A DNA stretch of 64,000 nucleotides from Alteromonadaceae bacterium BrNp21-10 (GCA_030418115.1 JAUHQD010000007.1:1-64000), one strand, 5' to 3'; positions 36,489 through 45,565 are shown, counted from the first letter of the stretch. Numbers and translations are program-made. Notes: a model not told the origin generated them from the letters alone.

Positions 36489-37337
36489 ATGCAAAATAAT
36501 GTTATGGATATGACCGTAGAGAACTTCACGCAGATCATGCGGGATGACTCTAAAACCAAACTAATAATGATTGAGTTCTGGGCGCCGGGTAATGAAGCCG
36601 CCGATGAATTAAGTACACAGTTGCAAATTATCGCTAATGAATATGCCAATGAGTTGCAGTTTGTGCGTTTAGATTGCCAAGCTGAGCAGCAAATCGCACA
36701 GCAGTTTGGTATTCGTAGTTTACCGACGGTGATGTTAGTGAAAGATGGCCAGCCGGTGGATGGTTTTACCGGTGGTGGCGGTGATGCTGAAATTCGTGAG
36801 TTGTTGAATAAGCACTTACCTAAACCTGAAGAAGGTTTGTTAGCTCAAGCTCAACAAGCCTTAGCTGAAAGTGATTTTGAGCAAGCTGCACTACTCGCCA
36901 AACAAGCTTTTGATTTAAACAATGAACGTGCGGATACAAAATTTGTTTTAGCCACAGCCTATATTCAGCAAGGGCATATTGCTCAAGCTAAAGCTTTAAT
37001 GGAGACCGTTGGTTTAGTTGATCAAGATTCCCAATATCAAAGTATTATGGGGCAAATTGAGCTGGCGGAACAAGCTGCCGATACTCCAGAAATTCAAGCT
37101 TTACAGCAGCAGCTTGAAGCCTCACCAGAGGATATGGAGATAAAGGTTAAGTTGGCGGTGCAGTTGCAACAAGCTAAGCGTGTTGAAGAAGCCTTGGCAT
37201 TGCTGTTTGAGGTATTAGTCAAAGATTTAAGTTTTGGCGATGCGCGTAAGTTCGCCATGGATACGATTAACGCTCTTCCGGCTGGTGATCCCTTAGCCAG
37301 TCAGTATCGCCGCAAGATCTATAGCTTATTGTATTAA
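36489..37337 (+). CDS. cnoX: CnoX/YbbN-like thioredoxin-TPR co-chaperone, cysteine-less active site
   Basis: The 282-residue protein has a thioredoxin domain (1-110) followed by a TPR-like helical domain (about 115-282; LAQAQQALAESDFEQAALLA), the YbbN/CnoX architecture of chaperedoxins that hand clients to GroEL and DnaK. The active-site motif is WAPGNEA in place of W-C-x-x-C, so it cannot do disulfide exchange at that site. Only one Cys (in RLDCQAEQ) is visible in the thioredoxin domain, which could form mixed disulfides as in E. coli CnoX. Confidence 0.88.
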   Translation: MQNNVMDMTVENFTQIMRDDSKTKLIMIEFWAPGNEAADELSTQLQIIANEYANELQFVRLDCQAEQQIAQQFGIRSLPTVMLVKDGQPVDGFTGGGGDAEIRELLNKHLPKPEEGLLAQAQQALAESDFEQAALLAKQAFDLNNERADTKFVLATAYIQQGHIAQAKALMETVGLVDQDSQYQSIMGQIELAEQAADTPEIQALQQQLEASPEDMEIKVKLAVQLQQAKRVEEALALLFEVLVKDLSFGDARKFAMDTINALPAGDPLASQYRRKIYSLLY

Positions 37338-37365
37338 TGGTTGCTTAACTATTTTGCACTGAGCA

Positions 37366-37405
37366 TGAAGAGTCTACCTCCTACCCAAGCAAGGTAGACT
37401 CTTCA
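37366..37405. terminator. Perfect 14-bp hairpin after cnoX
   Basis: TGAAGAGTCTACCT (37366-37379) pairs perfectly with AGGTAGACTCTTCA (37392-37405). It lies between two convergent genes. No T tract follows directly, so it may be a weak or factor-aided terminator, or a small-RNA-like structure. Confidence 0.55.
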
Positions 37406-37445
37406 GTCATCGACTTTTAAATGTTAACTCCAGATCGTACTTCTA

Positions 37446-38300
37446 CTAAGCTTTATAGTCTGCTTTGTAGACATCAAAATTAATCTCTTCAACACGTATT
37501 TCTTTCAACAAGAAGCCCACACCTACCACAGCAATAATCAGCATATAAAAGCAGTTAAGGGTTATTTCAAAACGCTCCAACTGAAAATGTTGTAGTGCTG
37601 CGGTGCCGGTAAAATAAACACTGGTGGCAATGCTGGTTATCAATAAGGATTTAATTATGATTTTAGTCTGACGGCGTCGATCATCACTGCTTTGATAGGG
37701 GTCGAGTTTATTGCCGTGTAAATGCCAGAAAATAATACCCATATACAGGAGGTTACACAGAGTTAACGTAATGATAATGGTCAAGGTCTTCATCTGCCAA
37801 ACTGAATCGGCAATGTATAATTCAAAGCCAATACAAAGCAGATAACTAGCGATAGTGAGACCGACTAAATTCATCGGGGCGTACTGGCTGAATAAACGTG
37901 GTTTTAGGTCCGCTTTTTTAATCTTACGCTGGTCATTGTTGCGCATGTTGCGCAGTTCTTTAAAGCCTAAGAATTCCATAAAGAAAAACGGCATAAATTG
38001 AAACAACCCAAAAAATATTGGAAATGCTTCCCCTGTTTTACCTACGGATTGTGAATCCCAATAGCCCACAAAAAACATTAGCACGACACCTAGGACTAAA
38101 ATAATAGCGTTTGCTAAACGGTACTTTTGTAAGCCTTTGTCATAGTTAACGTTGGCTTGAGAATACAAACGGGGGTGGGTTTCTCTTGGACAAAGTTGAT
38201 GTACCAAGCGAATGCGTTTGATTATCTTAGAAGGGTAGTAATACGACAGTAATATCAACTGTGTGCTAAATAATAAGTAAAATAAAATATTGTCTGGCAT
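37446..38300 (-). CDS. Hypothetical multi-pass membrane protein
   Basis: The 284-residue protein has about seven hydrophobic segments (near 5-20, 63-82, 90-110, 145-165, 172-195, 215-235, 250-270) with a charged loop DLKPRLFSQYAPMN. No recognised domain. It starts 15 bp after the GntR regulator on the same strand, so it is probably that regulator's target. In YtrA-type systems the neighbour is usually an ABC transporter, which is absent. Confidence 0.6.
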   Translation of the reverse strand: MPDNILFYLLFSTQLILLSYYYPSKIIKRIRLVHQLCPRETHPRLYSQANVNYDKGLQKYRLANAIILVLGVVLMFFVGYWDSQSVGKTGEAFPIFFGLFQFMPFFFMEFLGFKELRNMRNNDQRKIKKADLKPRLFSQYAPMNLVGLTIASYLLCIGFELYIADSVWQMKTLTIIITLTLCNLLYMGIIFWHLHGNKLDPYQSSDDRRRQTKIIIKSLLITSIATSVYFTGTAALQHFQLERFEITLNCFYMLIIAVVGVGFLLKEIRVEEINFDVYKADYKA

Positions 38301-38315
38301 GGTTATGTCCTCGGT

Positions 38316-38693
38316 TTAAATTCGGTTGTTCATCACATTGCCAAAAGCAATGCGGATCTCAGAGTCGGTGGCTCCGGCGTCTTTCAGTTCAGCAATGGTG
38401 TTAGTTAACGTACGAGTAATTTCTTCACTCAAATCAACACCACAGTTTTCTTTGGCACAAGGGTGGATATAAGTTCCCCGGTAGCCTTTAGTTTGAATAA
38501 TCGAATCCCGCTCTAATAGCTGATAAGCCTTGGCTACCGTTTTATTGTTTACCTGTAAATCGGTAGCCAACTGGCGAATAGACGGCAAGGCATCACCTGC
38601 GTTGAGGTGGCCATCTACCACAGCTGCTTTAATTTGAGTCATTAGCTGACTAAACAGCGGCACCGGGTCGTCAATGTTGATGGATATTTGCAA
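38316..38693 (-). CDS. GntR-family regulator, YtrA-type
   Basis: I choose the TTG at 38693 as start (reading MQISINIDDPVPLFSQLMTQ), because AAGGAA lies about 8 nt upstream on the minus strand and YtrA-type regulators start exactly at this motif; the frame is open 25 codons further. The 125-residue product has a GntR winged helix (SIRQLATDLQVNNKTVAKAYQLLERD) and only a short helical C-terminal part, typical of the YtrA subfamily. It probably represses its own two-gene operon. Confidence 0.85.
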   Translation of the reverse strand: MQISINIDDPVPLFSQLMTQIKAAVVDGHLNAGDALPSIRQLATDLQVNNKTVAKAYQLLERDSIIQTKGYRGTYIHPCAKENCGVDLSEEITRTLTNTIAELKDAGATDSEIRIAFGNVMNNRI

Positions 38694-38923
38694 AATTAAA
38701 TTCCTTAGTTCTTTTGAATTCAATGTACCATTTGTAGTAAGGGTGCAAGTAATTTTATATTTATTCAACTAAATTTTTTCAAAGGGGTGTAGTCGTGATA
38801 TTTGCTTCGCTCAGAAATACCGTTTGTCATCTAAATGACACATTACGCTTGGTAACCTTATCGATTGCTAATAATGGCTGAGACAACAGTGAGCAGCAGC
38901 TAATCAGAAGGTGAAGAAACGAT

Positions 38924-39580
38924 TTGCAACAGGGTGTAGGGACTAAAGTTAAGTACTGGCGTTGGCTTGAGTTAGCTTTGTTATTTTTGGCAGGGCCGTT
39001 GATTTTGTTTCAGCTGCGCTACCATATTAGCTTGCTGTTACTGCCGATGATGGTGGTCTTTGCCGGGCTTTGTGTGGTGGTGTTAATGCGCGATCACACA
39101 TTTAAGCGTTTTCGTTTCTGGAATCGTCCCGGTTTTAAAAAATGGTTGCGGCCGGTGTTGTTACTGTTTTTTTCCTTAATGTTGTTTACCACGGTGTTGT
39201 TTTATTGGTTTGAGCCTAACCAGATTTTTTATTTGCCTTCTAATAGGCCTTATAGCTGGTTGGCGTTGTTAGTTGTGTATCCGTTGTTTTCGGCTCTACC
39301 ACAAGAATTAATCTTTCGTACCTTTTTGTTTCATCGTTACAAAACCATTATTCCACGCAAAAAGCATCGGGTATGGTTAAGTAGTCTGTGTTTTGGTTTT
39401 GCGCATATTTTTTATGCTAATTGGTTAGCCATATTGCTCTCTACTGTGGCCGGTTATGTTTTCTGTAAAACCTATGCACAATCACGCTCTACTATTTTAG
39501 TGGCGGTAGAACACAGTTTATGGGGCTTGTGGATTTTTACTCTTGGCCTAGGTGGTTATTTCGACTCCTCTTTGATCTAG
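38924..39580 (+). CDS. CPBP-family (Abi/CaaX-like) intramembrane protein
   Basis: The start is TTG with AAGGTGA 8 nt upstream. The 218-residue protein has about six TM helices and the CPBP motifs: QELIFRTFLFHR (128-139) and FGFAH (157-161). The first Glu of the usual EExxxR motif is Gln127, so protease activity is uncertain although Glu128, Arg132 and His161 are kept. No neighbouring substrate gene (bacteriocin or prenyl-pathway) is seen. Confidence 0.75.
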   Translation: MQQGVGTKVKYWRWLELALLFLAGPLILFQLRYHISLLLLPMMVVFAGLCVVVLMRDHTFKRFRFWNRPGFKKWLRPVLLLFFSLMLFTTVLFYWFEPNQIFYLPSNRPYSWLALLVVYPLFSALPQELIFRTFLFHRYKTIIPRKKHRVWLSSLCFGFAHIFYANWLAILLSTVAGYVFCKTYAQSRSTILVAVEHSLWGLWIFTLGLGGYFDSSLI

Positions 39581-39691
39581 ATTTTCAGCTCTTCTATTTA
39601 ATTTGATAGTTTCGTTATGTCTTCGTGATAATTTCGGGACATTTAACCTTCATGCTAATTCCGAACTCTTCATTAATTAAAAGGAAATAGT

Positions 39692-40387
39692 ATGAAAACC
39701 ATCGCTACATTAGGCGCTGTTGCACTGGCAGTTAGTTCATTAAGTCACGCCGCCGAACTGGATATTACGGTTCAAAACCTTACCCAAGGTATTTATTTTA
39801 CACCGCTGTTGATTAGCGCTCACCCAAGCGACGCGAGCTTTTATAAGTTAGGTGAAATGGCCAGTGGTGAACTGCAAGCCATGGCTGAAGGGGGTGATAT
39901 ATCTGGCTTAATGTCAATTGCTGATGGCATGTCTGCGAATTCATCGGCTAATCCTGCCGAGGGAATGTTAGCGCCTTCGACCACGGTAATGACCTCACTT
40001 TCAACTGACAGTGCTAATACTCATTTGTCTTTAATGGCGATGCTATTGCCTACTAATGATGGATTTGTTGGCCTAGATAGCTGGGAAATTCCTAGTGAAG
40101 CAGGCACCTATCATTTTTATCTTAATGGCTACGATGCCGGTACTGAAGCAAACGATGAAATGATAACCGGTGGTGGTGCCCCAGGAGCTGCTGGTATTCC
40201 AAAAGATCCTGCTGGCAAACAGGGCATGAACGCTACCGGAGTCACTGATATGGAAACCAACATGATGATCCATGTGCATCGCGGTAATTTGGGTGACGAC
40301 ATGATGGACGGCGGTAAATCAGATTTGAATAACACCGTTCATCGTTGGTTGAACCCCGTGGCTAAAGTGACCGTCACCGTTAATTAA
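39692..40387 (+). CDS. Secreted spondin-domain protein 1
   Basis: The 231-residue protein has a signal peptide (1-20, SHA-A) and a Spondin_N domain: it opens with LDITVQNLTQGIYFTPLLIS, continues with LGEMASGELQAMAEGGD, then the TNDGFVGLDSWEIP and DAGTEANDEM motifs, and ends with a HRWLNPVAKVTVTV strand. Spondin_N proteins are secreted beta-sandwich proteins of unknown bacterial function, with acidic residues suited to Ca2+ binding. AAAGGAA precedes the ATG. Ten bp separate it from its paralogue. Confidence 0.88.
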   Translation: MKTIATLGAVALAVSSLSHAAELDITVQNLTQGIYFTPLLISAHPSDASFYKLGEMASGELQAMAEGGDISGLMSIADGMSANSSANPAEGMLAPSTTVMTSLSTDSANTHLSLMAMLLPTNDGFVGLDSWEIPSEAGTYHFYLNGYDAGTEANDEMITGGGAPGAAGIPKDPAGKQGMNATGVTDMETNMMIHVHRGNLGDDMMDGGKSDLNNTVHRWLNPVAKVTVTVN

Positions 40388-40397
40388 GGAGCAGCGT

Positions 40398-41108
40398 ATG
40401 TTTATGTCAGCTAAGAAATTGTCGACATTATTGATATTGGCCAGTTTAGGGTTAAGCGCCTGTTCTGATGACGACGAACCGATGACGATGATGCCGCCTG
40501 ATCCGGATCCGGTGATGATAAGTTACGATGTTACGGTAACCAATCTCACTCACGCTCATCCACTTTCTCCATTAGCCGTAATTTTGCACCAAAATGATGG
40601 CTTTTGGGCTATTGGCGAAATGGCGTCTCCAGAATTAGAAATGCTTGCCGAAAGTGGCGATAACAGTCAATTAATTGCGATGGCGGATGCAATGGTATCC
40701 GCGTCTGGAACGGGGCTCATTATGCCTGGGAATTCAGAAACCGTTTCTATCACTATTGAGGACGTGGACGATGCTAATTTAACTATCGCATCGATGTTAG
40801 CGAATACAAATGATGGCTTTACCGGTCTTAATGGATTAGCGCTCGGCGAACTTGCCATTGGTGGCAGCTGGTCAGGCGTGGGTTTTGTTTATGATGCTGG
40901 CACAGAAGCCAATACTGAAGCAATGGGTAGCATAGTTGGTCCTGCCGATGGTGGCGAAGGATTTTCTGAAATACGTGACGATGTGAATTATGTCGCGATG
41001 CACCCCGGCATTGTCAGTATGGATGATGGTTTGTCGACTTCGGTGTTAACGCAAGCCCATCGCTTCGATAATCCGGCGATGAAAGTTGTGATCACCAGAA
41101 CTGAATAA
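40398..41108 (+). CDS. Spondin-domain lipoprotein 2
   Basis: A 236-residue paralogue of the preceding protein with a lipobox (LSACSDDDEP, Cys22) and a short Pro/Asp-rich linker. The spondin domain repeats the same order: VTVTNLTHAHPLSPLAVIL, IGEMASPELEMLAESGD, NTNDGFTGLNGL, DAGTEANTEAMG and HRFDNPAMKVVI. Soluble and lipid-anchored versions made from one mRNA suggest a complex or a receptor-ligand type pair at the cell envelope. AAGGAG lies just upstream of the ATG. Confidence 0.88.
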   Translation: MFMSAKKLSTLLILASLGLSACSDDDEPMTMMPPDPDPVMISYDVTVTNLTHAHPLSPLAVILHQNDGFWAIGEMASPELEMLAESGDNSQLIAMADAMVSASGTGLIMPGNSETVSITIEDVDDANLTIASMLANTNDGFTGLNGLALGELAIGGSWSGVGFVYDAGTEANTEAMGSIVGPADGGEGFSEIRDDVNYVAMHPGIVSMDDGLSTSVLTQAHRFDNPAMKVVITRTE

Positions 41109-41143
41109 CCAGGTTAAATATTGTCATCATATAAGGAAGCATC

Positions 41144-41866
41144 ATGCTCGATAGGGTACTCATTGTTGAAGATGATCAGGACATCGCTGATTTAATCCGG
41201 GTCAATTTACAAGAATTGGGTATTCATACCGAGCATGTTGCCGATGGTAACGAGGCGTTTAAACAAGCACAGGAACAGCCATGGGATTTACTCATGCTAG
41301 ACGTGATGTTGCCCGGTATGAGTGGGCTGGATATTTGTCGGCTGATCCGTGACAGCAAACCCCAGCAAGCAATTTTAATGTTAACCGCTAAAATCTCTGA
41401 GACCGATAGAGTACTGGGTTTGGAATTAGGCGCAGACGACTATATGACTAAGCCGTTTAGCGTGCGTGAACTACAAGCACGGGTACGCTCTCAATTGCGT
41501 AAAGCTCGTGTGGTGCAACAGCTTAGTTCTGAGCAAGTCACTCATAACGATCAGTCCTTACAGATAGGTAAATTGACTATTGATCTGCAAATTCATCAGG
41601 TGTCATTGGCCGATAAAGTGCTGGATCTCACCGCCACCGAATTCGAATTGTTGCATTATCTCGCTAGTCATCCTAATCAAGTTTTTACCCGTAGCCAGTT
41701 ATTAGAGGCGGTGTGGGGTTATCACCATAGTGGTTACGAGCATACGGTTAATTCTCATATCAACCGTTTGCGCTCGAAAGTAGAGCTCAACGCCACCACC
41801 CCTAAAATTGTACAAACAGTGTGGGGAGTCGGTTATAAACTCAATCCTCAGGGTGTCGCATTATGA
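41144..41866 (+). CDS. OmpR-family response regulator
   Basis: The 240-residue regulator has a receiver domain (phospho-acceptor Asp53 in MLDVMLPGMSG; acidic pair EDD near 9-11; switch Thr in LTAK and Lys in MTKPF) and a C-terminal winged helix (HHSGYEHTVNSHINRLRSKVE). It lies 35 bp after the spondin lipoprotein and overlaps the kinase by 4 bp, so the four genes probably form one operon. It may control envelope-stress or secretion genes, including its own operon. Confidence 0.93.
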   Translation: MLDRVLIVEDDQDIADLIRVNLQELGIHTEHVADGNEAFKQAQEQPWDLLMLDVMLPGMSGLDICRLIRDSKPQQAILMLTAKISETDRVLGLELGADDYMTKPFSVRELQARVRSQLRKARVVQQLSSEQVTHNDQSLQIGKLTIDLQIHQVSLADKVLDLTATEFELLHYLASHPNQVFTRSQLLEAVWGYHHSGYEHTVNSHINRLRSKVELNATTPKIVQTVWGVGYKLNPQGVAL

Positions 41867-43338
41867 AGTTTTCCTTATATCAACGTTTGGCAGTCAGCCT
41901 AGTTGTTGTGTTTATTTTACTGTTATCCGCGTTTATTTGGGGCAGTGATCACTTACATACCAACACCAAATTACAAGCGGAGCAGCAATTACATTTAGGT
42001 TTGGCCGAGCATTTAGTACAAGACAATCCTTTATTACAAGAAGGAGGGTATGATCATGATGCGTTAGAAAATTTGTTCCATACCCTGATGATCCTAGGGC
42101 CTAGTTTTGAGTTTTATTATGTGGATACCAATGGCCATATTCTGGCGTACTCGGCTGAGCCGGGTAAAGTTAAGCGCGATCGAATTGATCTTCAACCAAT
42201 ATTGGCGCTGATTAATCAATCCAAAGAATTACCTATTCTGGGAGATGATCCTAGGGATCAACAGCGACAAAAAATATTTTCCGCAGCGCCGGTTTATCAA
42301 GGTGAAGTTATACAAGGTTATCTGTATATGATCATCGGTGGCGAAGTTTACGATTCCATTTTGGCGGGCATTCAAAATAACCAGTTTGCGAAAAACTTGG
42401 CGTTGTTTGGTATTGCCGCCATGGTCTTTTTACTTATCGCTTTGTTAGTGATGTTCCGTTTTTTTACTTCACCTTTGCGCCGCTTAATGGCGGATGTAGA
42501 AAAAGTCAAAGCGGCGGGCTTTGATATTGATGTTAGTGATTTGGCAGACTGGCAAAGCAAAGGCAACAATGAGGTACAGCTATTAGGCAGTGCATTTCAA
42601 CAAATGTTGCTGCATATTCAGGGGCAATACAGCCAGTTGCAACAGCTTGATAGTCAGCGCCGGGTGTTGTTGGCGGATTTATCCCATGACCTACGCACAC
42701 CGTTAGCTAATCTACATGGCTATATAGAAACCTTGGCGATTAACGCTGACACCTTAGATGACGACGAACGCCGACGTTTTATCGATATTTCCTTAAAGAA
42801 TGCGGGCAATTTAAAACGCCTGATTGATCAAATTTTTGAATTAGCTTATCTGGAAGGGGGGCAGGTTACACTCAACCAAGAGCCATTCCCCTTAGGTGAG
42901 TTATTACATGATGTGGTGGCTAAATTCGCCTTAAAAGCGCAATCCAAAGACATCACCATGGCCATTAATCCCAGTCAATTTGATTATCAAGTGTTTGCCG
43001 ATATTGGTAAATTAGAACGGGTATTAACCAACCTGATAGAAAATGCCATTCGTCACACGCCACAAGGTGGCACTATTCAAATTGGAGTATCGTCCGCCGC
43101 CGATAACAAAATTAGAATTGATTTACGCGATACCGGCGTGGGGATCAGCGAAAAAGAAATCGCGTTTATTTTTGATGCTCGTTATCAGGCAACCAACACC
43201 AAGGATGATAAAACCCTGCATGCAGGTTTAGGCTTGGCGATCAGTCGCAAGTTAATGGCGTTGTTGGATTCGGACTTACAAGTACAAAGTGAACTTGGGC
43301 GCGGTACCTGCTTTAGTTTTGAGCTAAAGCAGGTTTGA
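41863..43338 (+). CDS. Membrane histidine kinase
   Basis: The 491-residue sensor has TM1 at 8-27, a periplasmic sensor region of about 145 residues, TM2 at 177-200, a HAMP-like linker (SPLRRLMADVEKVKAAGFD), a HisKA domain with phospho-accepting His275 (LSHDLRTPL), and an HATPase domain (N box NLIENAIRHTP, then DTGVGI and GLGLAI). It pairs with the overlapping OmpR-type regulator. The periplasmic sensor could monitor the upstream spondin proteins, but this is inference from the gene order. Confidence 0.93.
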   Translation: MKFSLYQRLAVSLVVVFILLLSAFIWGSDHLHTNTKLQAEQQLHLGLAEHLVQDNPLLQEGGYDHDALENLFHTLMILGPSFEFYYVDTNGHILAYSAEPGKVKRDRIDLQPILALINQSKELPILGDDPRDQQRQKIFSAAPVYQGEVIQGYLYMIIGGEVYDSILAGIQNNQFAKNLALFGIAAMVFLLIALLVMFRFFTSPLRRLMADVEKVKAAGFDIDVSDLADWQSKGNNEVQLLGSAFQQMLLHIQGQYSQLQQLDSQRRVLLADLSHDLRTPLANLHGYIETLAINADTLDDDERRRFIDISLKNAGNLKRLIDQIFELAYLEGGQVTLNQEPFPLGELLHDVVAKFALKAQSKDITMAINPSQFDYQVFADIGKLERVLTNLIENAIRHTPQGGTIQIGVSSAADNKIRIDLRDTGVGISEKEIAFIFDARYQATNTKDDKTLHAGLGLAISRKLMALLDSDLQVQSELGRGTCFSFELKQV

Positions 43339-43348
43339 TTTAGCTCGA

Positions 43349-43888
43349 CTAGCTAGTTTTTAATTTGCTGGCAAATTTTTGCTTAAACTTAGCTAGCTTG
43401 GGCGCGACCACCATATTGCAATATTGGTTCTGAGGATTATTGTTGAAGTAATCCTGATGATAGTCTTCCGCTTGATAGTAGTTATTGATGGCGGTGATTT
43501 CGGTAACCAATGGGTCGGGCCAAATTTTCAATTCTTCGATTTCAACCACAATAGCTTCAGCTTGTTGGCGCTGTTGCTCATCATGATAAAAAATGCCATT
43601 ACGGTATTGTGTGCCGGTGTCGTTACCTTGTCGATTTAACTGAGTCGGATTGTGTAGGGCAAAGAAAATTTCTAATATATCGCGAAAGCTGATCTGTTCA
43701 TCATCAAAGGTAATTTGCACCACTTCCGTATGGCCAGTATTGCCAGCACATACCTGTTCATAACTGGGGTTTTCTGTTTGTCCGCCCGCATAGCCAGAAT
43801 AAGCAGAGATAACCCCTTCAACTTGATTGAAAGCGGATTCGATACACCAGAAGCAGCCACCTGCCAGAGTGGTTGTTTGTGAAGCCAT
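43349..43888 (-). CDS. msrA: Peptide methionine sulfoxide reductase A
   Basis: Repairs methionine-S-sulfoxide in proteins. The 179-residue enzyme has the catalytic GGCFWC motif (near 11-16), GYAGG, and the EAEDYHQDYF segment typical of the family. The upstream region has a minus-strand TATAAT at 43945-43950 followed at once by a run of nine C (43928-43936 on the plus strand as G), so the tract sits at the likely 5' end of the transcript. AAGGAATGG precedes the ATG. Confidence 0.95.
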   Translation of the reverse strand: MASQTTTLAGGCFWCIESAFNQVEGVISAYSGYAGGQTENPSYEQVCAGNTGHTEVVQITFDDEQISFRDILEIFFALHNPTQLNRQGNDTGTQYRNGIFYHDEQQRQQAEAIVVEIEELKIWPDPLVTEITAINNYYQAEDYHQDYFNNNPQNQYCNMVVAPKLAKFKQKFASKLKTS

Positions 43889-43927
43889 GAGCTGCCATTC
43901 CTTATTTTATTTAATTGACCCGAGAAA

Positions 43928-43936
43928 GGGGGGGGG
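43928..43936 (-). repeat. Homopolymer tract (G9 / C9) in the msrA leader
   Basis: Nine consecutive G on the plus strand (C on the transcribed-sense strand) lie between the predicted -10 element and the msrA start codon, about 40 bp before the ATG. Such tracts can vary in length by slipped-strand mispairing; whether this one does is unknown. Confidence 0.8.
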
Positions 43937-44143
43937 TTGAAGCTATTATAAGGTGGTGTGGGCACGCTGTAACCTCATTCCCAAAGTAAAGCGGATTTAA
44001 AACTATACAGATTTGTTGACGTTAGCGGATATCGCTTTTATAACGTCTCATAAGACTTTGCCGTCTTTGCTTGATAACATCATAAAAAAATAAATGGGTC
44101 TTTGTTTTTAGTTAAACAAAAGGCCCGCATAAAAGGATAGTAA

Positions 44144-45565
44144 ATGAGTGCACCTCGCGAGCAATTTGGTTCCCGTATAGGGTTTATTCTTGCCGCAGCT
44201 GGTTCGGCTGTGGGTATAGGTAATATGGTTGGTTTTCCGGTGGCGGCGACCAAAAATGGCGGAGGCGCTTTTTTACTCATTTATGCTATTTTCGTGTTAA
44301 TGGTGTGTTTACCGGTTATGTTGGCGGAAATGTCAGTAGGACGACGCACTAAAAAAGACCCCTTTGGCGCATACAAAACGCTAGCCCCTAACGAGCCCCA
44401 TTGGGCCGTTTCTGGTTGGTTAGCGGTGTTAACCCCTTTTATGATTGGTATTTTTTATACGGTGATCACCGTATGGTTGTTGGGCTATCTGGTTAAAATT
44501 ATTGCTGGTGATCTGACCTTGTTAGCCCAACCAGAGACCTTCGGTAGCTTTATCAATAGCACCGATATTTTCATATATATGGCTTTAGTGGCCGGTATAG
44601 TCTTCTTAATTCTGCAAGGCGGAGTAAGAGAAGGCATTGAAAAGGCCGCGAAAATATTAATGCCGTCGTTGTTTATTATGCTGCTGGCGTTAGTGGTATT
44701 TGTATTGACCTTGGATAATGCATTTGCCGGTGTGCAGTATTATTTGATCCCTGATTTTAGCAAAATCACCGGAGCGGTGGTGAATGCAGCACTGTCCCAA
44801 GCTTTTTTCTCATTGTCCTTAGGTATGGGTATTTTAATTACTTATGGCTCTTATTTGGGCAATAACAATCCTATTCCCAGTTCGGCAAAATTGGTGGCAT
44901 TGACCGATACCAGTGTCGCCTTTGTCGCGGGTCTAATGGTGTTACCGGCAATATTTTCATTTAATCCCAATACCAACACCGCTGATTTGAGCGATTCTTC
45001 TATTGGCTTAATATTTTCATTTTTACCTAAGATTTTCTTAGCACTACAAGCCAGTATTGGTTATACGGGAGCCAGTGCGGTCGCAGCAATATTCTTTTTA
45101 TTGGTGTTCTTCGCTGCTATTACTTCACTGGTATCTATTATTGAGGTACCGAATGCCGCCATTATGGATTCAACCGGCTTGAGTCGTAAAAAATCTTTAG
45201 GATTTCTAGGGCTGATATTGGGAACCTTGACCATCTTGGCTTCGACCTCATTTGGTATGTTTGATTGGACGACCTCTTTTACATCCTATGCCGGGCAATC
45301 TAAATCCGTATTTGATGTGATCATTGATGTGTTTTATGAAACCATATTGCCCCTCAATGGCTTACTAATTTGTATCTTTGTGATATATCGCTGGAAGAAA
45401 GCCAATCTGAATAAAGAGCTGGAAACCGGTGACGACAATTACAAAGGCAGTATATTTGAACGCTATGTGAATTTTTCGGTGGGCACGTTTATACCGGTTA
45501 TTTTGTTTTTGGTGTTCGTCAATACGGTGGCGTTGAAGTACTTTGGTTATAATTTTATTGGCTAG
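44144..45565 (+). CDS. Sodium-dependent neurotransmitter:sodium symporter (NSS) family transporter
   Basis: The 473-residue protein has about 11-12 TM helices and the NSS signature at TM1 (GSRIGFILAAAGSAVGIGNM followed by FPVAATKNGGGAFLL), with the unwound-helix Na+ site. It imports an amino acid or related solute with Na+, in keeping with a marine lifestyle. Single gene with its own terminator at 45582-45610. Substrate cannot be read from sequence. Confidence 0.93.
   Translation: MSAPREQFGSRIGFILAAAGSAVGIGNMVGFPVAATKNGGGAFLLIYAIFVLMVCLPVMLAEMSVGRRTKKDPFGAYKTLAPNEPHWAVSGWLAVLTPFMIGIFYTVITVWLLGYLVKIIAGDLTLLAQPETFGSFINSTDIFIYMALVAGIVFLILQGGVREGIEKAAKILMPSLFIMLLALVVFVLTLDNAFAGVQYYLIPDFSKITGAVVNAALSQAFFSLSLGMGILITYGSYLGNNNPIPSSAKLVALTDTSVAFVAGLMVLPAIFSFNPNTNTADLSDSSIGLIFSFLPKIFLALQASIGYTGASAVAAIFFLLVFFAAITSLVSIIEVPNAAIMDSTGLSRKKSLGFLGLILGTLTILASTSFGMFDWTTSFTSYAGQSKSVFDVIIDVFYETILPLNGLLICIFVIYRWKKANLNKELETGDDNYKGSIFERYVNFSVGTFIPVILFLVFVNTVALKYFGYNFIG

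Noticed and set aside
38924-39580. CPBP protein as bacteriocin immunity factor
   Set aside because: No bacteriocin-like or modification gene is nearby and the first catalytic Glu is Gln.
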